In this document: in pieces, positions 17,130 through 25,324 of the stretch | Numbering within the stretch: position 1 is the stretch's first letter | Layout: the number at the start of each line of letters is the position of its first letter | From: JAEUIZ01 sp046155605 | GTDB taxonomy: Bacteria; Planctomycetota; Phycisphaerae; Phycisphaerales; UBA1924 | Assembly: GCA_046155605.1 (NCBI GenBank) | Contig: JBJXFQ010000034.1 | Span: 1-48,616 of the forward strand | Length of the DNA stretch: 48,616 bases | Direction: 5' to 3' | Made by a program: the position numbers and the translations under genes | Notes under the pieces: generated by a model | Databases searched by the model: none | The model's input: only the letters and a program-made list of their open reading frames with translations | What the model was told of the DNA's origin: nothing

Positions 17130-17163
17130 CGCTCCGTTCCGCCAGGTGGCAAGTCTTCGAATC

Positions 17164-17203
17164 GTGCCACGGGCTTCGCGGCTTTGCGCGATGCCCGTGG
17201 TAG
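17164..17203 (+). repeat. REP hairpin immediately upstream of the RAYT gene
   Basis: GTGCCAC followed by an imperfect palindrome: arms CCACGGGCTTCGCG and CGCGATGCCCGTGG with one T/T mismatch and a six-base loop. It ends nine bases before the RAYT start codon and so overlaps its ribosome-binding region. It is nearly the reverse complement of the hairpin downstream of the gene. Confidence 0.85.
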
Positions 17204-17212
17204 GCTGCGGGC

Positions 17213-17794
17213 ATGAAGCGTCGCGGCTCAGATGAAGTTCAAGTGTTTCGAAAGCGACTCCGCCGCCGCGAGATTCATCTCGGCATTCGCTACCTGACCT
17301 GCTCCTGCTATAAGCGGCTCCCGCTGCTCGGCAACCCATCGATTCGCGATGAGTTCGTCGACGTGCTGATCGCGGCCAGACGGCGGCATGGGTTTCGCCT
17401 GATCGCCTGGGTCGTCATGCCCGAGCACTTTCATCTGCTTATCGTGCCGACGGCGGGGCTTGGGACCGGCTCAGATGTCCCCGCCATTTTGATCGGGATC
17501 AAGAAAACGCTCGCGGCACGCGTGCTGCGCCGCTGGTGCGAGGCCTCCTGGTCGGGCCTGGCGGGGATCACGGCGGCCGATGGCACAGCCAGGTTCTGGC
17601 AGGCCGGAGGAGGGTTCGACCGCAATGTCCGCGACGAGTTCGAACTCGAACGCACGATCGAGTACATTCACCACAATCCGGTCGAACGGGGCCTTGTTCG
17701 ATCCTCACTCGATTGGCGATGGTCGTCCGCGCGGTGGTATGCGGGTGTGCGTGAGAACACGCCGGAGATCGATTCGATCGAGGGGCGGGAATGA
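17213..17794 (+). CDS. REP-associated tyrosine transposase (RAYT, IS200-like Y1 family)
   Basis: A 193-residue single-strand DNA transposase of the HUH/Y1 class. The HUH motif is H72-F-H74 in VVMPEHFHLLIVP, and the likely nucleophile is Y151 in ERTIEYIHHNPVERGL. The following SLDWRWSSARWY is typical of RAYTs. RAYTs cut at conserved bases at the foot of REP hairpins, and here one hairpin lies on each side of the gene in opposite orientations with nearly the same stem. No strong Shine-Dalgarno is seen; the REP occupies that place. All key residues are present, so the enzyme is probably active. Confidence 0.88.
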   Translation: MKRRGSDEVQVFRKRLRRREIHLGIRYLTCSCYKRLPLLGNPSIRDEFVDVLIAARRRHGFRLIAWVVMPEHFHLLIVPTAGLGTGSDVPAILIGIKKTLAARVLRRWCEASWSGLAGITAADGTARFWQAGGGFDRNVRDEFELERTIEYIHHNPVERGLVRSSLDWRWSSARWYAGVRENTPEIDSIEGRE

Positions 17795-17800
17795 CCAAGT

Positions 17801-17836
17801 CCACGGGCATCGCGAATGTCGCGAAGCCCGTGGCAC
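17801..17836 (-). repeat. REP hairpin immediately downstream of the RAYT gene
   Basis: Arms CCACGGGCATCGCG and CGCGAAGCCCGTGG with a short loop, followed by CAC. Read on the minus strand it begins GTGCCACGGGCTTCGCG, the same as the upstream copy for 17 bases, so the two form an inverted pair around the RAYT gene. It starts six bases after the RAYT stop codon. Confidence 0.85.
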
Positions 17837-17899
17837 GAAGAACAGAACGATCATCAACCGTCCACGCCCCCGCATATCATGCCCCGTAGGAGCACACCG

Positions 17900-18466
17900 A
17901 TGTCCACCGATCCCGACATGATCCTTCTCGAGACCGAGGAGGGGATGACCAAGGCCGAGGAGCACCTCAAGCATGAACTCCGCGGCATCCGCACGGGCCG
18001 CGCCTCGCCCGCGATGATCGAATACATCAAGGTCGATTACTACGGCGCGACGACCGACCTCAAGGCCCTGGCCGCGATCTCGGTCCCGGAGCCGACGCAG
18101 TTGCTCGTCAAGCCGTTCGATGCCGGGGCGATCTCGGAGATCAAAAAGGCGATCGAATCCGCGGGCCTGGGCTTCAACCCGATGATGGAGGGCAAGCAAC
18201 TCCGCATCAACGTGCCCACGCTCTCGGGCGACCGCAGGCAGCAACTCGTGGCCAAGGTCAAGAAACTCGGCGAAGAGGCGAAGGTCGTCATCCGCAACGC
18301 CCGCCGCGACGGGAACAAGCACGCCGACGCGCTCAAGTCCGGGGGCAAGTTTCCCGAGGACGACATCGAGACGCTCAAGACCGAGGTGCAGGACCTGCTC
18401 AAGAAGTACGAGGGCGAGATCGACAAACTCGTCGAGAGCAAGAGCAAAGAGATCACGACGCTCTGA
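17900..18466 (+). CDS. frr: Ribosome recycling factor
   Basis: A 188-residue protein that splits post-termination ribosomes together with EF-G. Family landmarks are the helix KAEEHLKHELRGIRTGRASP, VDYYGATTDLKALAAISVPEP, GLGFNPMMEGKQLRINVPTLSGDRRQQL and AKVVIRNARRDGN. The start is the ATG (MSTDPDM) eight bases after AGGAG at 17888-17892; a longer in-frame reading starts inside the REP region and is rejected. It is usually found next to pyrH and tsf, but here it follows a RAYT-REP unit, which suggests a rearranged neighbourhood. A hairpin (18478-18500) follows its stop. Confidence 0.96.
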   Translation: MSTDPDMILLETEEGMTKAEEHLKHELRGIRTGRASPAMIEYIKVDYYGATTDLKALAAISVPEPTQLLVKPFDAGAISEIKKAIESAGLGFNPMMEGKQLRINVPTLSGDRRQQLVAKVKKLGEEAKVVIRNARRDGNKHADALKSGGKFPEDDIETLKTEVQDLLKKYEGEIDKLVESKSKEITTL

Positions 18467-18477
18467 TACGCGATGGC

Positions 18478-18500
18478 GGCACGGGCCTCTCGACCGTGCC
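18478..18500 (+). terminator. Possible terminator hairpin after frr
   Basis: GGCACGG, a nine-base loop and CCGTGCC form a perfect seven-base stem starting 12 bases after the frr stop. There is no T tract after it, so intrinsic termination would be weak. Its GGCACGG arms also resemble the REP hairpin foot. Confidence 0.35.
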
Positions 18501-18531
18501 GTGATACCGGACGGAGCGCGGGGGAGACGGC

Positions 18532-18936
18532 ATGCCAAAGCAATCAGTCGAGGATCGTCTCGTAAGCCTTGAACAACAACTCGCGGACCTGCGGGCGCGG
18601 GTCGTCGAGGCGTCAGAGTTCCGTCTCGTGGACAAGGACGGCCGCGTGCGCGGCGCGCTCACGCTCACCCGCGATGGCCCGGCCCTGATCCTCTTCGATC
18701 GCGACGGCCAATCTCGCGCCGAGTTCATCGCCGGACGCGAGGGTCCGGGGTTGACCTTTGCCGACGCCAAGGGCCTCTCGCGGCTGTGGCTCGGTGTGAC
18801 CAAAAACTCGCCGCGCCTTGGCATGGCCGACGACCAGGGACGCAACCGCGTCCACCTATCGGCCCAGAAGGCGGGTGCCACGCTCCGCTTCTACGACGCC
18901 GATCAAAACTCGCTCTGGTCCGCTCCCAAGCCCTGA
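18532..18936 (+). CDS. Small hypothetical protein with coiled coil and beta repeats
   Basis: A 134-residue protein. The first 25 residues (SVEDRLVSLEQQLADLRARVVEAS) form a likely coiled coil, perhaps a trimerising stalk. The rest is a series of short beta strands with turns: FRLVDKDGRVRGALTL, LILFDRDGQSRAEFI, RLGMADDQGRNRVHL. The D-x-DG-x-R pattern repeats about every 20-25 residues and suggests a small beta-solenoid or beta-sandwich. There is no signal peptide or membrane segment. It follows frr on the same strand. Proteins of this general form are common as uncharacterised families; no function is claimed. Confidence 0.65.
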   Translation: MPKQSVEDRLVSLEQQLADLRARVVEASEFRLVDKDGRVRGALTLTRDGPALILFDRDGQSRAEFIAGREGPGLTFADAKGLSRLWLGVTKNSPRLGMADDQGRNRVHLSAQKAGATLRFYDADQNSLWSAPKP

Positions 18937-18956
18937 CCCCGCATCCGCTCGCAGCG

Positions 18957-20729
18957 CTAGCGGAACCGGATCGTCCTCGGCATCGCCAGCACCACCGGCT
19001 CGCGGCGGAGTTGCATCAGCGCCGACCACGAGCGCGTCAGATCGCGCCACGCGGGCTCCCCCAGCATCATCCGTGCAGCGGCCACGACGTCTGAGCCGCC
19101 GCCCGCGCGAACGCGCGACGACGACACCCCGAACATCTCATCCATGAGTTGGGGGATGCTCTTGGCTCCGGGGAAGTGCATGACCTCGTAACTCTCCATT
19201 CGCAGCGAGGCGGCAAGGTCCGACACCGCGTCCTCAAGCCCGCCGATCTTGTCAGCCATCTTGCGCTCAATCGCGACGTGCCCGGTGAACAGCCGTCCCT
19301 CCGCGGTCGTGTCCAGGTCGATGCCCTTTCGCCCCGCCGACACGCGCGACGTGAAGAGGTCATAGGTCTGCTTCATCTTCCCGCGCACCATCGCCAGTTC
19401 GTCGGGCGTCCACGGCCGCGTCGTGTCAAACATCCCCGCCATCGGCCCGCGCCCACGCCCGACGACCTTGACCTTGAGCATGTCATACAGCCCGCCCATC
19501 GAGATCTTGCCGCCCACCACGCCGATGGAGCCCACGATGCTCGACGGGTTGACATAGATCGTGTCGCCCGCGACCGCGATGTAATAGCCCCCGCTCGCGG
19601 CCATCGACCCGACGCTCACCCACACCGGCTTCTCCGCCGCGACGCGCCGCAGACCCTGCCAGATCACCTCGCTGGCCGTCGCCGACCCGCCGGGCGAGTC
19701 GATCCGCACCACCACGCCCTTGATCATCTCCTGCTCGCGGATGCTCTCGAGTGCGTTGCGGATCGTGCGGCTGCCGACCGTGCTCTCCGAGCCCAGAAAC
19801 CCGCCCTCGGTCGAGTCGCCGTCCACGATCGCGCCGTCGATGTGCAGCACGGCGATCGTCGGGCTCTTCGCCTTGTTCGGCGGCTCCTTCGTCAGCAGCG
19901 ACATCATCGCCGTCATCGCCATCAGCGGGTTGCCCGTGTCCATCGTGAGTTCGCCCTCGGTGCCGACCGCCACCTCGTGCCAGTCCGCCGACGCGCCGCC
20001 CGTCACCGCCTTGCCCAGGTCGGGAAAGTCCACCGCCTTGTCGATGAGCCCGGCCTTGATCGCATCGTCCGCGGTCGCCATCCACGCCGTCTTCATCGCG
20101 CTGTCGAGCCGCTCGTCGCTGAGCCCGCGGCCCCGCTTGAGTTCCGCGCGCAGGTTCGCGTAGAGCCCGTCGAGCAGCCCGTTGATGTTCTGGTCCCACG
20201 CCTTTGAGGGCGCGCTGTTGACGAACATCTCGTTCGCACCCTTGTAGTCGCCGACTTGCACGAGGTCCGCCTTCACGCCGATCCATGCCAGCGTGTCCGC
20301 GAGGTACATCTCTTCCATGAAAAGGCCCGGCAGAGAGACCTCGCCGCCGCTCTGGATGATCGTCGAATCGGCATACGACCCAAGCAGGAGCCCCGTCGCG
20401 TCGTAGCCCTCCGCAAAGACGGTGACCTTACCTCCGCCGCTGCGCGCCCGTTTGATCGCGGCGCCGATCTCCTGCACCTGCGTCGCCGTGAGCGATGCGT
20501 CGCGGAGCCGGATCACGAGGTGGTCGTTGCCGTCCGAGGCACCGATGCCGATCGCGTCGATGATGTCGTGGAGCGTGGGCTCGGCCGTGCCCAGCAGCCA
20601 CGCCAGCGGCGCGGGCCGCTCCGTCGGCGTGCCCTCGATCGTGATGAGCCCGATGTCGTCGCGCGCGGAGGCGGACATGATCAGCGCAAACCCAGAGACA
20701 ACTGCCGCGACGCGAGACAACAAGCGCAT
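18957..20729 (-). CDS. sppA: Signal peptide peptidase SppA (67K-type serine protease)
   Basis: A 590-residue protease with a Ser-Lys dyad that degrades cleaved signal peptides at the membrane. The start is placed at MRLLSRVAAVV, preceded by AAGGAGG; an earlier in-frame start lacks such a site. A signal or anchor sequence (about 4-22) leads into two tandem ClpP-fold halves, as in long SppA. The general-base lysine is K163 in VGDYKGANEMF and the nucleophile S379 in GSMAASGGYYIAVAGD. GVVVRIDSPGGSATASE matches the substrate-groove strand. The neighbours are unrelated. Confidence 0.94.
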   Translation of the reverse strand: MRLLSRVAAVVSGFALIMSASARDDIGLITIEGTPTERPAPLAWLLGTAEPTLHDIIDAIGIGASDGNDHLVIRLRDASLTATQVQEIGAAIKRARSGGGKVTVFAEGYDATGLLLGSYADSTIIQSGGEVSLPGLFMEEMYLADTLAWIGVKADLVQVGDYKGANEMFVNSAPSKAWDQNINGLLDGLYANLRAELKRGRGLSDERLDSAMKTAWMATADDAIKAGLIDKAVDFPDLGKAVTGGASADWHEVAVGTEGELTMDTGNPLMAMTAMMSLLTKEPPNKAKSPTIAVLHIDGAIVDGDSTEGGFLGSESTVGSRTIRNALESIREQEMIKGVVVRIDSPGGSATASEVIWQGLRRVAAEKPVWVSVGSMAASGGYYIAVAGDTIYVNPSSIVGSIGVVGGKISMGGLYDMLKVKVVGRGRGPMAGMFDTTRPWTPDELAMVRGKMKQTYDLFTSRVSAGRKGIDLDTTAEGRLFTGHVAIERKMADKIGGLEDAVSDLAASLRMESYEVMHFPGAKSIPQLMDEMFGVSSSRVRAGGGSDVVAAARMMLGEPAWRDLTRSWSALMQLRREPVVLAMPRTIRFR

Positions 20730-21155
20730 GGGAACCTCCTTGGGACCGACGATGCGATAACGCCGCAAGCGTAGCGGCCAATTTCACTCTCCCCCTCGCC
20801 GCCGGAGAATTACGCGCTGTTGGGCGCTTGTTCGGCACGGAGCCGAGCGCGAGTCGCGGCCATGCCGGTGCAACTTCTCACGGAAGCACACGCGTGAAGC
20901 GCGATTCGTGGCGATCGGTGTCTGCTGGCTGTCGTCGCTCCCGACCCGCGTGCATCGGCTACTCCGAGTCCGAATCTGGTCCGCCGCCACAATCGTCCTC
21001 AACGCCGACCGACACGCCGCGCGCACGCCGCGGATGCATGGTCCAAAAGCGGGGGGACGAGCGCAGCGGATGCCAGCGGGCTGTGGCGAGGTGAGGGAGG
21101 TGGCACCATCGCATCCATCACTTCAGTTTCGAAGCCGTTGTAACTCCAGCACCAT
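20730..21155. other. Intergenic region between sppA and a zinc-ribbon gene
   Basis: 426 bases without a convincing gene on either strand: the open frames are Arg/Ser-rich, lack ribosome-binding sites and show no codon pattern like their neighbours. The part next to sppA carries its AAGGAGG and a small GCCGC...GCGGC hairpin (about 20763-20783). The rest holds no repeat or RNA structure that could be recognised by eye. Confidence 0.6.
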
Positions 21156-21656
21156 TTAACCTGCCGCAGACGTCTCCGCCGCTTCACCAATGACTCGTGG
21201 TGTTGTGCCGCACTCCGGGCAAGATGTTGCACCCTCGGGCAAGCCGGCGAGGTCATAGCCGCAAATAGCGCAGCGACTGACGTGACGCCTCTCGCGGCGA
21301 CCCAAGTACCACGCAGAAGCCGCGCACGCGATCAGCGGCAGCCAGAGTGGAACCCGCCCGCCAGTTCCCCGAACCCCAAAGGCCTGCGGCCCGTTAGAGA
21401 ACCTCGGCAACATCTGCCATCTCGGCTCCCCTGCGATACCAACGTTGCCGTGCAACCTCGCTTGCCACACAACTCCGGGAAACGTCTCGCGACCGACACC
21501 GATGCACCCCCAGGACAGCCCGACAACATAGTCGTACTTTCCAATGACACGGCCGACGTGGCCAAAGCACCATCCTGTTGCGATCCATAAGACCGCGCAC
21601 ATGATCGAGAGTGCCCACAACGCGCAACGCAATCTACGCCCCGGCTTCAGCGGCAT
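21156..21656 (-). CDS. Membrane protein with C-terminal zinc ribbon
   Basis: A 166-residue protein when started at MPLKPGRRLRCALW. It has a TM helix near the N-terminus (ALWALSIMCAVLWIATGW), a middle domain of about 75 residues, a second TM helix (VPLWLPLIACAASAWYLG) and then a C-terminal zinc ribbon: CAICGYDLAGLPEGATSCPECG, four cysteines as CxxC...CxxC. This TM-plus-ribbon design, with a YDLxGL core, is common in planctomycete genomes and of unknown role. The next gene upstream ends the same way. The start is uncertain because no good Shine-Dalgarno is visible. Confidence 0.7.
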   Translation of the reverse strand: MPLKPGRRLRCALWALSIMCAVLWIATGWCFGHVGRVIGKYDYVVGLSWGCIGVGRETFPGVVWQARLHGNVGIAGEPRWQMLPRFSNGPQAFGVRGTGGRVPLWLPLIACAASAWYLGRRERRHVSRCAICGYDLAGLPEGATSCPECGTTPRVIGEAAETSAAG

Positions 21657-21699
21657 CGGGCACGGTTCACGCGATTGCTCTGGTGCCCGTTCGGCCACG

Positions 21700-22173
21700 T
21701 TACCCTCGAAGAAGGCCGCATTCAGGACACGCCCGCTCGCCCGCGATGCCCGACAAGTCATACGCACAACGTCGGCAGGCGTTCGGCGCGCGGCGGCCGC
21801 GGATCCATAGCCCTGCGGTCGTTCCCACTACCGGCATCATGATCATCCACATCGGAATAGCCAGCCACTCGACCGGGCTGATGGGAGTGATAAGAATTCT
21901 GGGCCGCCAATCCCATTCCCAGGCTGGACTCGGCAACTCGAAGGCAGTCCTCGGCAAAAGATGGCATGTCCACCGCTGTCCGCGCTTTATTACGTATTGG
22001 TAACTCAGCCGCACTTCGCCGGCCGTGACAGTGACAATGACGCTTTCGCTGTTCAGCCTCAGCGTCAGCACGCAGAGCCGCCACCCGCTCACCACCCAAG
22101 CCACGACAAGTCCCAGAGTCGCAAGCGTGCCGACCCCGCGCAGAACGCGAACTCGCCTTCCGCGAACGATCAC
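21700..22173 (-). CDS. Membrane protein with C-terminal zinc ribbon (paralogue)
   Basis: A 157-residue protein with a TM helix at about 15-37 (TLATLGLVVAWVVSGWRLCVL), a middle domain, a second hydrophobic segment (LAIPMWMIMMPVVGTTAGLWI) and a terminal four-cysteine ribbon CRRCAYDLSGIAGERACPECG. The layout matches the downstream neighbour, so the two are probably diverged tandem duplicates. The GTG start overlaps the stop of the upstream dehydratase gene as GTGA, which suggests translational coupling. Function unknown; the ribbon may bind zinc structurally. Confidence 0.75.
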   Translation of the reverse strand: MIVRGRRVRVLRGVGTLATLGLVVAWVVSGWRLCVLTLRLNSESVIVTVTAGEVRLSYQYVIKRGQRWTCHLLPRTAFELPSPAWEWDWRPRILITPISPVEWLAIPMWMIMMPVVGTTAGLWIRGRRAPNACRRCAYDLSGIAGERACPECGLLRG

Positions 22174-24329
22174 TTCAGTCGCCTCTTCACCACCTCCTCC
22201 GCACCCCCCGCCACCACCAACTCCTGCGCCACCGGCGACAGCGCCGGGAACGCGAACTCCCGCGGCCTGCCGTCCGCACCACGCAGCGTCAGCACCGACC
22301 GCTGATAATCAATCTCGATCTCGCCGACGAGACGCGACTTCGCGGCAGAAACTCCCGTCGCTGACGCGCCGGGCGCGTTCGCTCCTGGCGCACTTGCTCC
22401 GGGCTCGTTCTTCCCTTCGTCCCTTCGTCCCATTGTCCCTTCGTCCCCTCTCAACCACTCCACCAACCCCGGACACTCAAACACCACAAACCCGTTGTTG
22501 AACGCGTTGCGCTTGTAGGTCTCGCTGAAACTCGCCGCGATCACGCACGGCACGCCGAAGTGCTTCAGCGCCGTCGCCGCCTGCTCGCGGCTCGAGCCCG
22601 TCCCGAAGTTCAGCCCGCCCACCACGATGTCGCCCCGCTTCGCCCACGAGCGGAACGCCGGGTCATAGTTCTCAAAGATCACCGCCGCCATCTCCGACGG
22701 CGTCATCTTGTCGTTGTAGGTGTGCTTGCCCGCATAGATGCCGTCGGTGTTCAGGTTGTCGCGATCAAGGAACCACAGCCGCCCGCGAACCACCGCGGGA
22801 AAGCCCTCGATCACCGCGACGCCTGTCGCGCCCTTCGCCGCGCCGCCCGAAAGGGGGGGTGGCGGAATGCGCTTAAACGTTCCACGTGCCCTCATGGCCT
22901 CAAACCGCGTCGGCGAACAGATATGCCCCGCGATCGCGCTCGCCGCCACCACCGCCGGCGAGCCCAGATACACCTGCCCGTTGCGATCGCCCATCCGACC
23001 CTCGAAGTTGCGATTCGTGGCCGAAATCCCCACCTCACCCGCCTTGATCGTCCCCAGCCCCAGGCCGATGCACGTCCCGCACCCCGGTGGCAGCGCGATC
23101 GCCCCCGCCTCAACCAGCGATGCCCAGTGCCCGTCGCGCTGGGCCCGCGCCTGCACCTCCGCGCTCGCCGCCGCCAGATAGAACTCGACACCCGTCGCGA
23201 CCTTTTTCCCGCGCATGATCCCCGCGGCCTGCGCCAGGTCCTCGTACCGCGCGTTCACGCACGACATCAGCCACGCCTTGTTGATCGCTACTCGCCGCGC
23301 CTCAATCTCCGGCAGCGCGTGCATCGTCTTCACATCATTCGGCCCCGAAACATGCGGGATCACCGTGGATAGATCCAACTCCAACTCCGCCGCATACCGC
23401 GCGTGCGCATCCGCTTCTAATCTTCCAAACTCCAACCTCCCAACCTCACGACCTCCCGCCTCTTCCTCATTTGCGCTTTGACCTTTGCGCTTTGCGATTT
23501 GCTTCTCCCACCATCCCTCAACCTCCGCCCGCGTGTACCCGCCGAGCGAATCCGCCCGCCGCGTCCCCGGCCTGCGCCCGCGCGAGAAATACTCCGCCCG
23601 CGACAGCAGGTAGTCGCGCAGCACCTCGTCAAACGGGAACACGCCCGCCAGCGCTCCCCATTCCGTCGTCATGTTCGCGATCGACATCCGCTGATCGATC
23701 GTCAGCCCCGCCACGCCCTCGCCCACAAACTCGACGGCATGGTTCAGCACCTCGTCATGGTTGAAAAGCCCGCAGAGCGCGACGATCACGTCCTTGCCGA
23801 CCACCCCCGAACGAAGCCGCCCGCTGAGCACGCACCGCGCCACCGCCGGCACCTGCCACCACGTCGTCCCCGTCGCCCAGATCGCCGCTGCATCGGTGCG
23901 AACGACAGGCGTTCCCAGGCAGCACATCGCCCCATACAGGTTCGAGTGCGAGTCGCTGCCCACCACCATCGACCCTGGCACCACATACCCCTGCTCGACC
24001 ATCACCTGATGCGAAATGCCAGTGCCCGCGGGATAGAAATCGATGCCATGCTCGCGGGCAAACTGCTCGATCTTCGCATACTTCCCCAGGTTCTCGGGGG
24101 TCACGTTCTGGATGTCGTGGTCGATGGCGAAGACCGGCTGCCGCGGATCGAGGATCCCCTTGGCCCCGAGTTGCTTGAACTTGGGCATGACCGCGCCGGT
24201 GTTGTCGTGCGTCATCACGTGCTTGGGGCGGATGGTGACAAAGTCGCCCTGCCGCGCGGGCTGGCCCGGCGCAATGCCGACAGCGAACCGCGTGGCGAGT
24301 TTCTCGACGAGCGTCAGATCAGGCGTCAT
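22170..24329 (-). CDS. Aconitase-family dehydratase, homoaconitase/isopropylmalate-type, single chain
   Basis: A 719-residue Fe-S hydro-lyase with the large (LeuC-like) and swivelling small (LeuD-like) domains in one chain. Cluster ligands are C357 in MSCVNARYEDL and C417/C420 in PPGCGTCIGLG. VGSDSHSNLYGAM and the small-domain GGLNFGTGSSREQAATAL are also typical. Single-chain enzymes of this kind include homoaconitases and some isopropylmalate or aconitate hydratases, so the substrate is open. Two stretches do not belong to the fold: about residues 274-306 (Arg/Glu/Gly-rich) and 627-662 (GAS/GAN/GAP repeats). Both are encoded by intergenic-type repeats. The start MTPDLTLVEK is 29 bases from the GDP-fucose synthase stop. 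Confidence 0.85.
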   Translation of the reverse strand: MTPDLTLVEKLATRFAVGIAPGQPARQGDFVTIRPKHVMTHDNTGAVMPKFKQLGAKGILDPRQPVFAIDHDIQNVTPENLGKYAKIEQFAREHGIDFYPAGTGISHQVMVEQGYVVPGSMVVGSDSHSNLYGAMCCLGTPVVRTDAAAIWATGTTWWQVPAVARCVLSGRLRSGVVGKDVIVALCGLFNHDEVLNHAVEFVGEGVAGLTIDQRMSIANMTTEWGALAGVFPFDEVLRDYLLSRAEYFSRGRRPGTRRADSLGGYTRAEVEGWWEKQIAKRKGQSANEEEAGGREVGRLEFGRLEADAHARYAAELELDLSTVIPHVSGPNDVKTMHALPEIEARRVAINKAWLMSCVNARYEDLAQAAGIMRGKKVATGVEFYLAAASAEVQARAQRDGHWASLVEAGAIALPPGCGTCIGLGLGTIKAGEVGISATNRNFEGRMGDRNGQVYLGSPAVVAASAIAGHICSPTRFEAMRARGTFKRIPPPPLSGGAAKGATGVAVIEGFPAVVRGRLWFLDRDNLNTDGIYAGKHTYNDKMTPSEMAAVIFENYDPAFRSWAKRGDIVVGGLNFGTGSSREQAATALKHFGVPCVIAASFSETYKRNAFNNGFVVFECPGLVEWLRGDEGTMGRRDEGKNEPGASAPGANAPGASATGVSAAKSRLVGEIEIDYQRSVLTLRGADGRPREFAFPALSPVAQELVVAGGAEEVVKRRLK
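22340..22447 (-). repeat. In-frame repeat insert 2 in the dehydratase gene
   Basis: On the minus strand the coding sequence runs through a purine-rich repeat of the GGGACGAAGGGACGAAG type and then short repeats encoding PGASAPGANAPGASATG. A similar GAGGGACGAAGGGAC stretch occurs in intergenic DNA near 41812. The encoded 35 residues lie in the small domain, outside the recognisable conserved core. Confidence 0.6.
23410..23508 (-). repeat. In-frame repeat insert 1 in the dehydratase gene
   Basis: On the minus strand the coding sequence contains GCAAAGCGCAAAGGTCAAAG and, a little further, GGTTGGGAGGTTGGAGTTTGG: AT-richer, internally repetitive DNA unlike the flanking coding sequence. It encodes about 32 charged residues (AKRKGQSANEEEAGGREVG and onward) that interrupt the large domain. 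The frame is kept throughout. Confidence 0.6.
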
Positions 24330-24358
24330 GCACGCATGGTATCGGGCCGCCCCGCACC

Positions 24359-25324
24359 CTACTTCCCCTGCCCCTGATACCACTCGATCGTCCGCTTCAG
24401 CCCCTCCTCAAACGGCATCTTCGCCTCAAATCCCATCAGCCGCTTCGCCTTCTGCGTGTCGAGGCACCGCCGCGGCTGGCCGTCCGGCTTCGTCGCGTCC
24501 CACTCCATTTTCCCGGCAAAGCCCGTCAACTTCGCCACCAGTTCCACCAGCGCCTTGATCGTGATCTCACGACCGTTCCCGAGGTTGATCGGCGTCGGAT
24601 CCTCGATCACCTCCGCAGCCCGGATGATCCCCTCGGCACAGTCATCCACATACAAAAACTCCCGCGACGCCGACCCCGTGCCCCAGCACACCATCGACGC
24701 GTCGCCGCGAGCCTTCGCCTCCAGGCACTTCCGCACCAGCGCCGGGATCACGTGGCTCGAAAACAGATCGAAGTTGTCCCAAGGCCCATACAGATTCACC
24801 GGCAGCACATACGCCGACTTCATCCCGTACTGCAACTTGTACGCGTCGAGCATCTGCCACGCCGCCTTCTTCGCCACCCCGTACGGCGCGTTCGTCACCT
24901 CCGGGTACCCGTTCCACAGGTTGTCCTCGCTAAACGGCACGGGCGTCAGGTTCGGATACGCACAGATCGTTCCCGTCTGCACAAACTTCCCGCCCCGCTC
25001 GATGATCCCATCCAGCCGCGCCTGCTCGATCAGGTGCAGCGCCATCGCCATGTTGGCATAGAAGTACCGCCCCGGATTCGCCCGGTTCGCGCCGATCCCG
25101 CCCACCTCCGCCGCGAGGTGGATGACGACATCCGCTTTCGACGTCGGGAAGGCCTCGCGATAGAGCCGCTGGCAGTCGGCGAGCAGCGTCAGGTCAAAGT
25201 CGCGCCGCCGCGGGACGAAGATGTGCTTCTCTGCCACGCCCCGCGCCCGCAGCCGCTCGATGACGTGCCGCCCCAGAAACCCCGCGCCGCCCGTCACGAT
25301 GATCTTCTTGCCCGCTAAATCCAT
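24359..25324 (-). CDS. fcl: GDP-L-fucose synthase
   Basis: A 321-residue short-chain dehydrogenase that makes GDP-L-fucose from GDP-4-keto-6-deoxymannose, a precursor of surface polysaccharide. The start is the ATG of MDLAGKKIIVTGG. The NADP-binding GGAGFLG is at about 11-17. AAEVGGIGANRANPG is characteristic of this family, the catalytic YxxxK is in APYGVAKKAAW, and NLYGPWDNFDLFSSHVIPAL and SREFLYVDDCAEGI follow. Its GDP-mannose dehydratase partner is not in the window. A REP array fills the 370 bases before its start. Confidence 0.93.
   Translation of the reverse strand: MDLAGKKIIVTGGAGFLGRHVIERLRARGVAEKHIFVPRRRDFDLTLLADCQRLYREAFPTSKADVVIHLAAEVGGIGANRANPGRYFYANMAMALHLIEQARLDGIIERGGKFVQTGTICAYPNLTPVPFSEDNLWNGYPEVTNAPYGVAKKAAWQMLDAYKLQYGMKSAYVLPVNLYGPWDNFDLFSSHVIPALVRKCLEAKARGDASMVCWGTGSASREFLYVDDCAEGIIRAAEVIEDPTPINLGNGREITIKALVELVAKLTGFAGKMEWDATKPDGQPRRCLDTQKAKRLMGFEAKMPFEEGLKRTIEWYQGQGK

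Noticed and set aside
20730..21155. Possible small genes or a structured RNA between sppA and the zinc-ribbon gene
   Set aside because: No frame has a ribosome-binding site or recognisable sequence, and no long-range pairing or riboswitch core was seen by eye.
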